From NCBI GenBank assembly GCA_017435385.1, contig JAFSFB010000001.1, positions 236,097 through 300,096 of the forward strand: a stretch of 64,000 nt of DNA. Direction: 5' to 3'. This document shows, in pieces, positions 35,701-45,600 of this stretch; positions within the stretch are counted from its first letter, which is position 1, and every line of letters starts with the position of its first letter. A program made the translations under genes and the position numbers. The notes under the pieces are model-generated. The model was given only the letters and a program-made list of their open reading frames with translations. It had not been told where the DNA came from and did no database searches. Source of the DNA: Clostridia bacterium (GTDB lineage Bacteria > Bacillota > Clostridia > Oscillospirales > Acutalibacteraceae).

Positions 35701-38163
35701 GATTGTTGCAATAGATTCGGTCTTTTCTAATTCTTTAGCAATCAAATGAATGGCGGCAACGATATGCTGCATATCTGTTGGTGCAATAAACGCAACATTG
35801 AGACCGTCAATCCTAGCGGGGAATGTTCTTATATAGTCCATAATGTTACGAACAACAACATTTGACATAGGGGTGATGTGCAACATTGCCGAAGCATCCT
35901 CGTCATCTGTAACAATAGCATTACCAAAAGCATTCCCGGAAATAAGGTCGTTTGCACCATCTACATCAAAATAAACACCATAATATTCCCACATGCTTTT
36001 GCAAGTCAAATAGGTCGACGGCTTTTTAATGATTGTGTCAACCCCCTGAGTAATTGATGAGAGTTGAACCAAACTATCCAGTTTTGTTTTCATTTTTTCT
36101 GCAGGAATACCTTTTTCCATACAGGAAGAGAATATCTCTGCAAATCCATCTCTCAGGAAAATTTGTTGAGCGTCAATTTTTTCCAAAATAACCGGGTGAT
36201 AAGCGGGCAACAATACTTCACCCATATTACAGTTTTCAACAACGTTTTCATTTGAAGAAATAACAAAACTGTTAATCAATAATGCGATTTTTTCTCGTTG
36301 TACATCTGTAAAGGAAGTGTAGTTGTTCTGAATATAATTCAACATGGAAGTATAAGCAGAGACTACGTTTCTTAATTCTCCTAAAGCTGAGTATAAACCA
36401 TGCCCAGTCAAATCAAGTGCGAATTTTCTAAACGAATCGCACAGAACAGTAAACATACCATAGCTTTCATTGGATGAAAAATAACGCTGAACCTCTTTAA
36501 TGTGCTTGTGATATAAGACTTCAGCATCAAGTTGACTTAACTGTGCATAAAACTCGTCTTCACTTTCACAGCGAAGGTAATCTTGAATGTTTTTACAAAC
36601 AGTCATTGTGGGCAATGAATAGCTATTAGGATCTTTAAAAAGAGCAACGCCGAGGAAGGTAAAGGCATTAAGCCATGGGCTATATGGAGAAAATGCCCAC
36701 TTATACTCATAACTGTGAGTCTTATCTGCATTTGATGCTTTGATTTTAAACTGAATTTTACACGGGTCTCCCCACTTGCCAGTGCTACGGACACAGTCTT
36801 CAAAAGCTTCATAATTTGCGAAATCAAAGGGATCTATACCATTCTCATAAGAAAACTCCAAAGTTTCGCCAGCGCACTCTATTCCAGCACTGTTGAAAAA
36901 ACCAATAATACCACCCATAAAATTACACAGACTCATAAAAGCCTCTTCTTTTTTATCGTCTATGCAATCAGGCAAAGATATTCTATCAACTCTAATCATA
37001 TAGTTGGTCGGATAGGAGTTGTATTCTCGATGAAAATCGTTTGCAATACCCAAGAAAATCTTAGAATATGCTTCCATCGGTTTACCGGTAACTGTTGGTG
37101 CTTTTTGCGATTGTTTTTTAGGTAGTTTTGTACCTATAATCTGGTCAATTATAGCATAATCGATTTTAAGGAGCTCTTCGCGATTGATTGTAAGATTAAT
37201 TCCACACATAAAGTCAACGACACACTGCTCAAACGAGTTATAACTGTCAAACTGTGCAGTGTCTTCAGGGAAAGGAGCACCTACATCTATCTCGTTGTCT
37301 TCTGCATATTTTTTGAATTTTTCTCTCAACTTGTTTAAAGCAGACGCAGAAGGAATATCATCGGCTCGTTCAATAAATCGGATACCATTTGTTATAATTT
37401 TTGCATCACTTAAATGACCTTGAATTAGCCTTTGTACTTTTGGAACAGCTTTGCTGCTAACAATACTGGGAATTCTCCATGTTGTGTTTAAGGTTTCACA
37501 AATATAGCTGATAAGCTCCTGACATGTTGAAAACTGCATTGCATCAAGACTATCAACAAAATCACTAAATTTAAAAACATTTACGTTAACACTCGCAAAT
37601 ATTGTTCTGTACAAAGTGCGGATTGCTTTTCTAGATTCTTCACTAAGAATAGAATTAGCTTCTAATACACCAGTAAACCACTCACTGTAGTCGTTTCCAA
37701 GCCACTTTATAATTTCACGCGGAGAAATCACAAAAGTAGTGTCTTTCAAGCTTCCAGCATCATCAGGTGCCGCTTCAGTACCCATGAGCAGAATTAAAGA
37801 GGTTTTCCCTGAAGGCATATTAGGAGATTCGTTTCTCCATTTTGTTATAGCTTTATCGAAATCCACATAGCTCTGATTAGAATATAGCGCATCTATGGAT
37901 GAAGAGTAAGCGGGGTTTTTTCCCTTGTGAAGATACACAAGTGCTTGAGTCCAATTAGGCTTATTTTCATTTTGAAATTGTGTGTATTTCTCAAGTGTTA
38001 TTTTAGGAATGAACTTGTAAATATGGTCATAGTGGCAAAGGTTCTCACAAACTGATTTATATATAATAGGGCTATCAAAGCTCTCGAGTCGAACCATATT
38101 TATTTCATTTGGTTTAATCTGGTTGAGTATTTGGCTGGTTATAACAGAAATCAGCTGTTTCAT
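32788..38163 (-). CDS. DptH-like HerA/FtsK ATPase with embedded PD-(D/E)xK signature (1791 aa)
   Basis: The C-terminal ~370 residues are a HerA/FtsK-type motor: Walker A NGNSGCGKTYCIQ (~1448-1458), IIFDYTGGF, NPFKKQL, Walker B PLIVVMDEAQNLSH (~1665), and a sensor ATQFMKPQL. Size, position after the F- and G-like genes and these motifs match DndH/DptH, the restriction motor of phosphorothioate systems (~1700 aa). Around 1133-1160 RPDFMLIEIP...IIECKMG gives the D...ExK pattern of a restriction-type nuclease fold. A zinc-like CHSCGQLF lies at ~1335 and an acidic linker before the motor. It overlaps the preceding gene by ATGA. Probably cleaves or translocates unmodified DNA. Confidence 0.75.
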   Translation of the reverse strand: MKQLISVITSQILNQIKPNEINMVRLESFDSPIIYKSVCENLCHYDHIYKFIPKITLEKYTQFQNENKPNWTQALVYLHKGKNPAYSSSIDALYSNQSYVDFDKAITKWRNESPNMPSGKTSLILLMGTEAAPDDAGSLKDTTFVISPREIIKWLGNDYSEWFTGVLEANSILSEESRKAIRTLYRTIFASVNVNVFKFSDFVDSLDAMQFSTCQELISYICETLNTTWRIPSIVSSKAVPKVQRLIQGHLSDAKIITNGIRFIERADDIPSASALNKLREKFKKYAEDNEIDVGAPFPEDTAQFDSYNSFEQCVVDFMCGINLTINREELLKIDYAIIDQIIGTKLPKKQSQKAPTVTGKPMEAYSKIFLGIANDFHREYNSYPTNYMIRVDRISLPDCIDDKKEEAFMSLCNFMGGIIGFFNSAGIECAGETLEFSYENGIDPFDFANYEAFEDCVRSTGKWGDPCKIQFKIKASNADKTHSYEYKWAFSPYSPWLNAFTFLGVALFKDPNSYSLPTMTVCKNIQDYLRCESEDEFYAQLSQLDAEVLYHKHIKEVQRYFSSNESYGMFTVLCDSFRKFALDLTGHGLYSALGELRNVVSAYTSMLNYIQNNYTSFTDVQREKIALLINSFVISSNENVVENCNMGEVLLPAYHPVILEKIDAQQIFLRDGFAEIFSSCMEKGIPAEKMKTKLDSLVQLSSITQGVDTIIKKPSTYLTCKSMWEYYGVYFDVDGANDLISGNAFGNAIVTDDEDASAMLHITPMSNVVVRNIMDYIRTFPARIDGLNVAFIAPTDMQHIVAAIHLIAKELEKTESIATINLKIICLNSKKNSASYLKRWLDSYFDDERNVKVNTYLRNVTIGSDKSDADCFAELLNNCDLCFNYDILETAGVQHDKTGDEIIDKEQAKFPMTFTPDTIAATHGKARKVSISQFQFLAAKSHTQATYVISNPHSTQGIYRTFKTLELTEIQNHIIEMSHNACKWVVCVDPAIDRRMLESDNSRIIGFTTGEGCYGELNVTVSARKDILTDIKSMLTKRIREKFSNWDQTRLQKAAAFCVDEMSKHMDGSRILKALNPYDYEIHSFLAYILTLQMLGLSQPNDNYAVRALISLDSYKHWFAEDDELSKDNKRPDFMLIEIPKSEDNLDPDKKLKIQIKIIECKMGFQNDGHIIKAQSQLEKGLRTMSANWNPDNTSIMHRYWLNQLYRAIIFSPLNLDNTSEEYNTIRNKIYGILSGKYQIDWTGDVFAFWLDSNADIPYKYVLESTLPSELSDEDISLEDLVCHSCGQLFIQKMLVPPEERSSTFNHNTIINPEDQDMTEDEEDENDVGVVDEPIVVAIDIEENVSQTKMDSNASHELRSNNLPIQKSVENYQEPNIKPESQTTIVEGEFDNVESQNNDRIESIAKPVSSEKQPLESVRMLLGEDLRTREKYYWEFGNKSLNNRHLLINGNSGCGKTYCIQALLMEASMQDLSSIIFDYTGGFAPSKLDSVFKDKLGEKIVQRFVRKDKIPVNPFKKQLIQMDEDFSYPEEDADVARKVADVFRSVYKTFGDQQFACMYDAILSGLKTHGDNMNFDVMVSELEKLDSARANSVLSKLRPFTDLKCFVQDDSFSWEKIRSANGEVYIFQLASYDRDTQILLTEFLLWDIWNYCTQFGDESRPLIVVMDEAQNLSHQENTPSGMILTEGRKFGVSGWYATQFMKPQLDDAEIQRLQQAGQKLYFCPPDEGVMTVAKNIDISSQGAKDWAEKLKKLKKGECVTCGNMVRNDKWTKYEPKIIKVTSLPERLIND

Positions 38164-39677
38164 TCGTTAACCTCCTCCAAATCATAGGGGTTTTCAACAA
38201 TTGATGTAGCATCGGATAAGTCACGTAAGAATCCACAGTCTTTTAGTTTTTGGGCAAATGCATCCAAATTTGCTTCAAGGAAAGAAAAATCACCAACCTC
38301 TGCAACGGAACCTTTTTGCATTTCAGTTTTATACTGTTCTGGACCAATTACCATACCAAAATGTCTATATAATTCTGATACAAAAGCATCAAGAGTTATC
38401 ATCTGTTTTGGCGGAATAATTGCAAGAACTAAAAACTTAATAATTTCTTCCGACAAAGTAAATCTCATGCCTTTGCCGGTAAAGGGAATTATAATGCCTA
38501 TCATTTTTCCGAGTTTTCGGAATAAACGATAAGAATCATTTGCAGCATCTTTTATCAAAGTCTGGTCATCTTTTTTATCGGAAAGAAGGTCTCGGTAATT
38601 AGCCAAACCTTGATATAGATATGTACTTATAACTTCTTCGTTATGTTTAAAAGAAGCAATTGCACTTTTCTTTGCTTCTATGTTTTCATGCCCTGAACAA
38701 TTCACATCAATAACCCAACAGTTACTGTCTGTTTCTGTTGATGCCGCAAGATACATCATTCTCAAAAGTTGAAGAATTATACCGTTTGCAAGGGTCTCCA
38801 TCTTTTCAAAAGGATGAGCTTTACTGCTAAGAAAATTCTTTAGTTCATTTAAGGTATAGTCGTTTCTTTGAGAAAAAGAAAGCGGTATTGCGCCGAGCTC
38901 TTTAATGACATTAGGCACTTGGCCACTTGCAGTATAGTATTCTTCCCAAGTTCCTTTAATAAAATTACACAGATAAGAAAATTGAGGAAAACTAGAGATC
39001 ATTTCATTGAGTCTCGACTCTATTTCATCTTTGTATTCAGGGTGTTCAACAAGTGCATTAAGCAGGTGAAGATAATAAACTTCCCCACCTCGACACATGT
39101 ATGTATATTTGTGATAATCAAACTTTCCGTCAACATCAGCTTCATCATGAGAAAAACTCATATCTTGACGCCACTTTTTTATTCCCATCCCTTCTGGGAG
39201 AATCACCTCTGGACATATAGGTAAAACATTTTGGTCAAACCAAGAGCGACTCTGATTAACAGCACTAAATCCATTCAACAGGTTCTGAATAATTGTAATA
39301 CTGTTTCTTTTCTTGATTGTATTACCACCTGTCATATGTTCTTCCAATTCTTTTATGAGCTGACGGTAAGCCTCTTCGTCAACTTTAGCTTTTCCATCTA
39401 TCTTGCTTTTGGGAAGAAATATGAATCTTTTTAATCCTATTCCCAGTTTGGGAATATATCTAAAGTTGCCATCAGGGGCCTCTTCGATTGGAAACATTGC
39501 TGAAGTAGAGAAAGAGGGATCATCTTTACTTCCGCCTTCCTTTTTGGCAATTGCAACTTGTAAAAATTCAATAAGATACTCATATTTTGTTTGACTGGGC
39601 TGGATTCGATGTCCAAATAATAAACTTTGGAGAGGATAATTTTTCTTTTTAACGTCTACATCAGGATACATTTTCAT
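38160..39677 (-). CDS. DptG-position protein of the phosphorothioate-type restriction module
   Basis: 505 aa, soluble, largely alpha-helical by composition. No P-loop or nuclease motif is visible. It lies between a DptF-like ATPase and the DptH-like motor, the place of DptG in dptFGH operons, and its size is similar (DptG ~400-450 aa). The assignment is mainly from context. It overlaps the next gene by 4 bp and starts 15 bp after the previous one with AAGGAGG, so its product is likely made in ratio with the other two subunits. A shared GHRIQPSQTKYEYLIEFLQV segment near the start could be tested against DptG profiles. Confidence 0.6.
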   Translation of the reverse strand: MKMYPDVDVKKKNYPLQSLLFGHRIQPSQTKYEYLIEFLQVAIAKKEGGSKDDPSFSTSAMFPIEEAPDGNFRYIPKLGIGLKRFIFLPKSKIDGKAKVDEEAYRQLIKELEEHMTGGNTIKKRNSITIIQNLLNGFSAVNQSRSWFDQNVLPICPEVILPEGMGIKKWRQDMSFSHDEADVDGKFDYHKYTYMCRGGEVYYLHLLNALVEHPEYKDEIESRLNEMISSFPQFSYLCNFIKGTWEEYYTASGQVPNVIKELGAIPLSFSQRNDYTLNELKNFLSSKAHPFEKMETLANGIILQLLRMMYLAASTETDSNCWVIDVNCSGHENIEAKKSAIASFKHNEEVISTYLYQGLANYRDLLSDKKDDQTLIKDAANDSYRLFRKLGKMIGIIIPFTGKGMRFTLSEEIIKFLVLAIIPPKQMITLDAFVSELYRHFGMVIGPEQYKTEMQKGSVAEVGDFSFLEANLDAFAQKLKDCGFLRDLSDATSIVENPYDLEEVNE

Positions 39678-39692
39678 ATCTTGTTATCCTCC

Positions 39693-41471
39693 TTACGAAA
39701 TATTAAGTCGATTTCCATCAAAAGAAAATCTTTCAATTTCTTGACCTTTTGTTGTATTAATAATTACTGTTAGCTCACAGTCTTCTTCGCAGTCTGGTTT
39801 TCCTTCTCCGTATTGTTCCAAAAGAAGAGCATCCAGCTGAGCAATACCGTGTGATAATGCAGGATTGTTATTTGATGCAATAGCACCATTAATCAGCTTG
39901 TCGAAATAGTTTATCATAGGAAGAGTCAATCGGAAATCCTTGTCATCCATTTGCAAAAAAAGTTCATGTTTATTATCAATATCTTCGAAGTTACTGGATG
40001 ATTTAATCTGTATAACACTAAAATCAGAACGATTAACTTCTCCTAGAACAATCATAACATTTTGGAATACATCATCTTCTCTACGAAGAGTTAAAGGTAA
40101 TTCAGTTTTACCGTTGGGAAGGAACCCAGTGTTTTTTATATATAAAGCATCGAAAATCGTAGCTCTCATCTTATTCAAAACATGTTTGCTCTGTTTTGAA
40201 GAAATCAAAGTGCGATATTCTGTATAAAGGGAGCCAAAAACCTGATTCATTATGTGATCTATTTCAGCAAAATCTTCTACAAGACTAAACATTAGATAAA
40301 ATCTACGAATTGCTCTGCGAAGCTGAAGCTCCTTTTCATGTTTTTTCTCATCAAGAATCTGATCTTCATTTGTGATTTGATAATGTTTTCGATGTTTTGT
40401 AGATAGTGCTTTTAACTCACTTTGAATAAACGGCGTAAAGCAACTGTAATCTTGGCTGACAAACAGCTTATAATCGACATCAAGAGCAATTCTATCAAGC
40501 TCAAAATTTCTTATTTGCTCAATACCTTTAATCTGAGTAGTATCTTTGGCTGCCTTAAGTCCAATGTATCCAAAGAATAAATTTGCAAAATTATAATTAA
40601 AGAATGGTTCCTTCAAATGTTTCGACATAATTTCGCTACATGTTAAATTACCTGTTAGTGCATAGCTTATCTGTCCTATCATTTGACGAATTGTCATACG
40701 TTTATCGTTTTCATAAAGAAAACGGTAATAGTTTTCAACAAAAGCAGCTACACGGTCAAATTGCTCGACAACAATATTGCGATTACTCTTGATAGGACAC
40801 CTGTCTGCACAAGGACAGGTATTACAGGGACTCCAAAGATTATCGTTCAAAATGTTTTTTAATATTTTGGCGGCAAAAGGAACGTTATCAACTCTAGCAA
40901 TATTTACGAGAATAAAAGAATAATCTCCAACTGTAATAGGTTCATCGTTATTGCTGTCCAGCTGTGTAAGCAATTTGGATTGTAAAGCCATTTTGTCTTT
41001 ATCAGTGAATTCTCCGCCATTTGCTTTTACTTGTTTTTCTACAAGAATCTCAAAAGTTTTAAGAAGAGGACCAGTGTTGCTAATGAGCAGACTGGTCTTT
41101 TGATTGCTCGGTGCAAGCAAAGCTTTTTCAAGAGCCTTATCTTGTTTACCAGAAGGAATTTCACTCATGTCTTTAATGTACAGAAAATTTTCAAACTCTT
41201 CTTCGACAGAAAGACCGGAATCGTTTTGTAAATAACCTAAAGTTTTAAGAACCTGAACTAATATACTCGTTTTTCCATCACCAGCATGACCGGTAAGTAT
41301 AAACGCTTTATTATCTCCAGAATTTACACATTCAGCAATATACGACCCCAGTCTACGATCTACTTTTACTGAATCATAGTAGCTACTTTTCACCTGGGAT
41401 TCAGCAAGAGAACCCGTGGAGTTACCTCCAACATTGTTTGTTGAATTTAGATAATTGATAAAATCGTTCAT
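39693..41471 (-). CDS. DptF-like ATPase
   Basis: 592 aa. Walker A GHAGDGKTS (61-69) is followed by YIKDMSEIPSGK (~98-109) and LLISNTGPLLKTF (~128-140), the same order as the GSVGDGKS, NDATES and LAINLG segments of DptF proteins. A Cys cluster CNTCPCADRCPI (Cys216, 219, 221, 225) probably binds zinc or an iron-sulfur cluster. The C-terminal half is helical. DptF works with DptG and DptH to restrict DNA lacking phosphorothioates. The start ATG lies 2 bp after the desulfurase stop and its GGGAGG lies inside the end of that gene, so the two are tightly coupled. Confidence 0.7.
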   Translation of the reverse strand: MNDFINYLNSTNNVGGNSTGSLAESQVKSSYYDSVKVDRRLGSYIAECVNSGDNKAFILTGHAGDGKTSILVQVLKTLGYLQNDSGLSVEEEFENFLYIKDMSEIPSGKQDKALEKALLAPSNQKTSLLISNTGPLLKTFEILVEKQVKANGGEFTDKDKMALQSKLLTQLDSNNDEPITVGDYSFILVNIARVDNVPFAAKILKNILNDNLWSPCNTCPCADRCPIKSNRNIVVEQFDRVAAFVENYYRFLYENDKRMTIRQMIGQISYALTGNLTCSEIMSKHLKEPFFNYNFANLFFGYIGLKAAKDTTQIKGIEQIRNFELDRIALDVDYKLFVSQDYSCFTPFIQSELKALSTKHRKHYQITNEDQILDEKKHEKELQLRRAIRRFYLMFSLVEDFAEIDHIMNQVFGSLYTEYRTLISSKQSKHVLNKMRATIFDALYIKNTGFLPNGKTELPLTLRREDDVFQNVMIVLGEVNRSDFSVIQIKSSSNFEDIDNKHELFLQMDDKDFRLTLPMINYFDKLINGAIASNNNPALSHGIAQLDALLLEQYGEGKPDCEEDCELTVIINTTKGQEIERFSFDGNRLNIS

Positions 41472-41473
41472 AC

Positions 41474-42625
41474 TTATCCTCCCACAATATCTGCTACTGC
41501 AGCAATAAGCGCCTCAACGTCATTTACTGTATTGAAATAGCTAAGGCTGACACGCACTGTGCCTTTGGTCTCAATTGTATTAAGAAAATTGTGAACATAC
41601 GGAGCGCAATGATATCCAGTTCGCACCGCAATATCAAAATCTTCGTTTAGAATCACTCCAATTTCATCGGAGTCATAGTCTGGGATATTAAAAGATAAAA
41701 CACTTGTGTGTACAGATTTATCTGTTGGAACATACAGTTGAACTCCACAATCAGTAAGTCCATCAATAATCTTTTGCATCAAGATTTCTTTATGCTCAGC
41801 GATTTTTGAAACAGACACCTCTTCAAGCCACTTTAGCGAAGTGTTCAAACTCGAAATAGCAATAATATTGGAACTTGCAAATTCAAATCCCATTGGTGTG
41901 ATTTCAGACATTTCCAAGTTTAGAGAATCAGAGCCTGTTCCGCCAGCCAAAACCGGTTTCAACGGATAGCTTGAATTACATATAAAGCCTCCGATTCCCC
42001 AAGATGCATATAAGTTTTTGTGTCCTGCAAAAATGAGATAGTCGATATTAGAATTTGATAAATTTATGGGTATGAGGCCGACAGACTGGGAACCATCAAC
42101 AATTACAAGCGCATTATAAATTTTACTTAATTGTGCGATCTTATCAATTGGAATAACAGTTCCGGTAACATTGCTCACGTGATTTAAAAAAACATAATCA
42201 GGTGGATTGGCGGCAAACATTCTGATAAGTTCTTCTTCATCAAGCGTATGCGTATCGGGATCAAATGGGATTATTTGCAAGTCTATTCCGTGTTCTGTAC
42301 ACTTTTTAAAGAGTGGACGGGCGATTGCGTTGTGTTCAAAAGGGGTTACATACACATTTTTAAATGAGTCCCATTCCAATCCAAGGATTATCTCGTTGGA
42401 TGCAAGTGTCGCAGAGGGAGTTATAACAACTGAATCTGGACCTGCAGCACCAACAAAAGTAGCAAGAAGACGTCTTGTTTCATCAACTATTCTCATAGCT
42501 TCAGATGCAACACTATAACTACCACGCCCAACATTTACAGCTATTGTTCGTTGTACACTATTAACTTTGTTGTAAACGCATTCCGGTTTCGGAAATGTGG
42601 TTGCTGCGTTATCCAGATAAATCAT
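41474..42625 (-). CDS. Cysteine desulfurase, SufS/CsdA type (DndA role)
   Basis: 383 aa class-V aminotransferase. The PLP lysine is Lys203 in FAGHKNLYA. The persulfide cysteine is Cys340 in RTGYHCAPYVH, on the short rigid loop typical of group II (SufS) enzymes rather than the long loop of IscS. It removes sulfur from cysteine; in this operon it most likely supplies sulfur to the DndC-like protein, as DndA/IscS does. It lies between the 1196-aa ATPase and the DptF-like gene with AAGGAG before ATG. No SufU or other Suf gene is near, which argues against an iron-sulfur house-keeping role. Confidence 0.85.
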   Translation of the reverse strand: MIYLDNAATTFPKPECVYNKVNSVQRTIAVNVGRGSYSVASEAMRIVDETRRLLATFVGAAGPDSVVITPSATLASNEIILGLEWDSFKNVYVTPFEHNAIARPLFKKCTEHGIDLQIIPFDPDTHTLDEEELIRMFAANPPDYVFLNHVSNVTGTVIPIDKIAQLSKIYNALVIVDGSQSVGLIPINLSNSNIDYLIFAGHKNLYASWGIGGFICNSSYPLKPVLAGGTGSDSLNLEMSEITPMGFEFASSNIIAISSLNTSLKWLEEVSVSKIAEHKEILMQKIIDGLTDCGVQLYVPTDKSVHTSVLSFNIPDYDSDEIGVILNEDFDIAVRTGYHCAPYVHNFLNTIETKGTVRVSLSYFNTVNDVEALIAAVADIVGG

Positions 42626-42636
42626 AGAATTACTCC

Positions 42637-45600
42637 TTAATGGATTATTTCGCCGATAAGTTTGGCAATAATAGCCAGTTGTTCATCAGGCTCAAGAGCA
42701 TCATTATACTCTTCAAATACAGATTTCAAATTATTGTATGCCGTCTTTCCAAGCGGCGTAATAGCATCCGTTGCAAAGGTTTTATCAACAACAGCTCCAT
42801 CAATAGCAATTGTTAAACGTCCATCTTGCTCACTATTGATTTTTGTTTCGATATATTCATTTATCTTGGCAATTGAATCAGAAATAGCTTTGATAAATGC
42901 ATCTGCTGTAGAATCATTCCAATCCTCAATAGCAATTGAAACAAAAGCAAAAACTAAATCATCCAACAAACTATTATCATCATATGTTGCAAGATTGCTT
43001 GCAATAGACAACAAAGCATTTGCGTTTGCATCAAAAATATGTTGCTTTGTTGTATCAGATAATTTTTTATACCAAGAAATAACAGAGTTTGATAATCCTC
43101 CTTGGTATCCAGGCATAAACATAGCTGTAAGTTTTTTGATTAATTCGTTTCTGTGCTTAGGTAGGTGATCATCCAGAACACCTTTTACCCTTGCTACTTC
43201 TGCAAAGCATTCACGTAAATTTTCTTGAGCACTCAATTTTAAAACCCAAGTTCCAAAAAGAAGTTCGCGAGAATTAATTTCAAACTTCATAAGTTCAGAA
43301 CGAATGCTATCAATAGACTCATCAACAACTTTTACCTCGCCGTTTTCCAAGTATTTTTTATATTTTTTTGTGTATTCTGGCAGAGAACGCATCCAGTTTT
43401 GCATGTTTTTTACTATTGTGTAAATACGGTTAATACTAGGCGTTCTGGCATCTGTATATTTTTCAAACAGTGCTTGTAAATCATCTAAATACTGGTTTTT
43501 ATCGGCGGTTCCTGTTTCAATTAAGATTTTATAATTTTCAGGATTGTCATTGAGATGGCTTAGTGTAGCGGCAGAAAGTTCAATTTCTTTGCCTTTAAAA
43601 TAGAGAACAATACTTTCTTTATATTGCCTTAATACATAAGCTATATAGAGCGGAATAATGCCTTTTCTCATGCCGAATGGTGCGGAACACAAAGTTTGAT
43701 AAAGAGTTTCAAAATTCTTCTTTGATGTTTCACAACCTTCAACAAAAGCTGTGATTTTTTTAAGAACAGCATTCATTCCAAGGTCTTTTACTTTGCATGA
43801 AGTATCTAGGCCAGTATGTTTAAATGCAGATTTAAAAATACTAACTTCTGGACCAGATCCTTCCATACAAGGAATACTTGTATCTTCTGCGTGCTGAAGA
43901 ATCCAACTTACAACCAAGTCTCGTGCCTTAGTGTTTTGCGTATTCAAGATACGCTTGTTAACCATTTCGTTGTTTACAACAGGGGTCAAATTGTAATGAT
44001 TGTTGCAAATTCTTGAAATCTCTTTGTTTAGTTCAGCTTGTTTGCTTACAGACAGAGATCCGTCGCAATTAAGAAAGATACTGTCTTCACTAGCAGGAGA
44101 ATACATAGTATAGACTGCATTCTGTATTCTTTTCTGCAGATCCTCACCATAGATTTCTAGTTCTTCAATAAAATGTGGATCTCCATTAAGCTCATTTTTT
44201 GCTAACAGATGTTCAACTGCCTCAAACTGTTTTAATAATAAGTTGTGTATAAAAGGTTGCTGAGTCATGCACAAAACAATCTGAGGAGTTCCTGCGAACG
44301 ATTGGATTTTTTTCATGACTTTTTCGCGCAGTTCTTCTTTTAAACAAACAATATGAATAATGAGTCCATCATACGGATATTGAGTTAAAAGTTGTTGAGA
44401 ATTTTTGTACTGTACAAATACAGCCGCATCCATATAAATGCTCTTGAAGCATCGTGTCATGCCGTACTTGTCGTTGTATTCTCTAGGAAGAACATATCCC
44501 AGCTTATATGCCTTTTCCAGCACCGTGCATTCGGAAATTCTAGGTAATTGTGTTTTCACATAAGCATCTACGGCTTTTTGAACATCAACACCATTTGCGG
44601 TCAAGAGAACATATTCTGACGAGTCACGCTGAGATAAAATATGAAGCTTTAAGAGGTTTTTTATGCCTGCAGCAAACTTATCTTCGTTAAGCATTAAGGC
44701 GGATTTGATATGTGAGGGGGTTGGCTTGAGTCTCTCGTCGCCAATTATATTGATAACTGCAATCGCTTTAAGGATATTACGCTGTGTATCATCTGATACT
44801 TGACGAAGAGCGGAGTCTGTCTTTGCCCAAACACTATGAACAGCCGCATTAAATACTTCTTTTTTGAATAACTCCTCAAAATAATCATAAATATAATCAA
44901 TTGTTATGGTTGTAAATTCATTTACATCTTTATTGATAAATGATCGAAGGGTATGTTGATCATCTTGGGCAAGAAAGGTGAATAAAGTTCTTTCGTTTTG
45001 ACCAACAAGCTCACTTACATGAAGAAGCGAGAACGCACTCAAAGGTGTGAGCGGAAAACATCCATAAACTAGTTTTTCTTGATATGATTCTTCAGTCAAA
45101 TCAGAGAATACGTTTGTAATTGCAGATGAAGAAGCAACATGTTCAAAGTCATTTTTGTGATTCAACTTGAAATCTTCAAACTTTTCTCGTTTAATAATTG
45201 CATTTGCAATTAGTTCATAGCTTTGCTCTGAAGAAGAAACAAATCTTAACTTTCTAAACCTTCCCTCAACAGTCTTGAAACTATCGCTAGAGGAGTAATC
45301 CAATATGTCCTTGTGAGTAATACATGTGAAATGAAGTTGAGATGAACCACTTCTAGTTGATGCTTCAGCCATGTCTTGTATAATCTTAAAGTTAAGCATT
45401 TTGCTTTTATCAAGATTGGCTTCCAAAAACTTGCTAAATTCATCAAAAATAATCGTAATTCCCCTATAAGCGGTTTGCTCACAAAGTGCATTAGATACTG
45501 CAAGATAGAGCTTGACAACATCCATATTGGTAAGTGGATTAAACTCTGTACCGGCAGCAATACGGGGATAACAATTACAAAACAGTAAATATGCTTTCTG

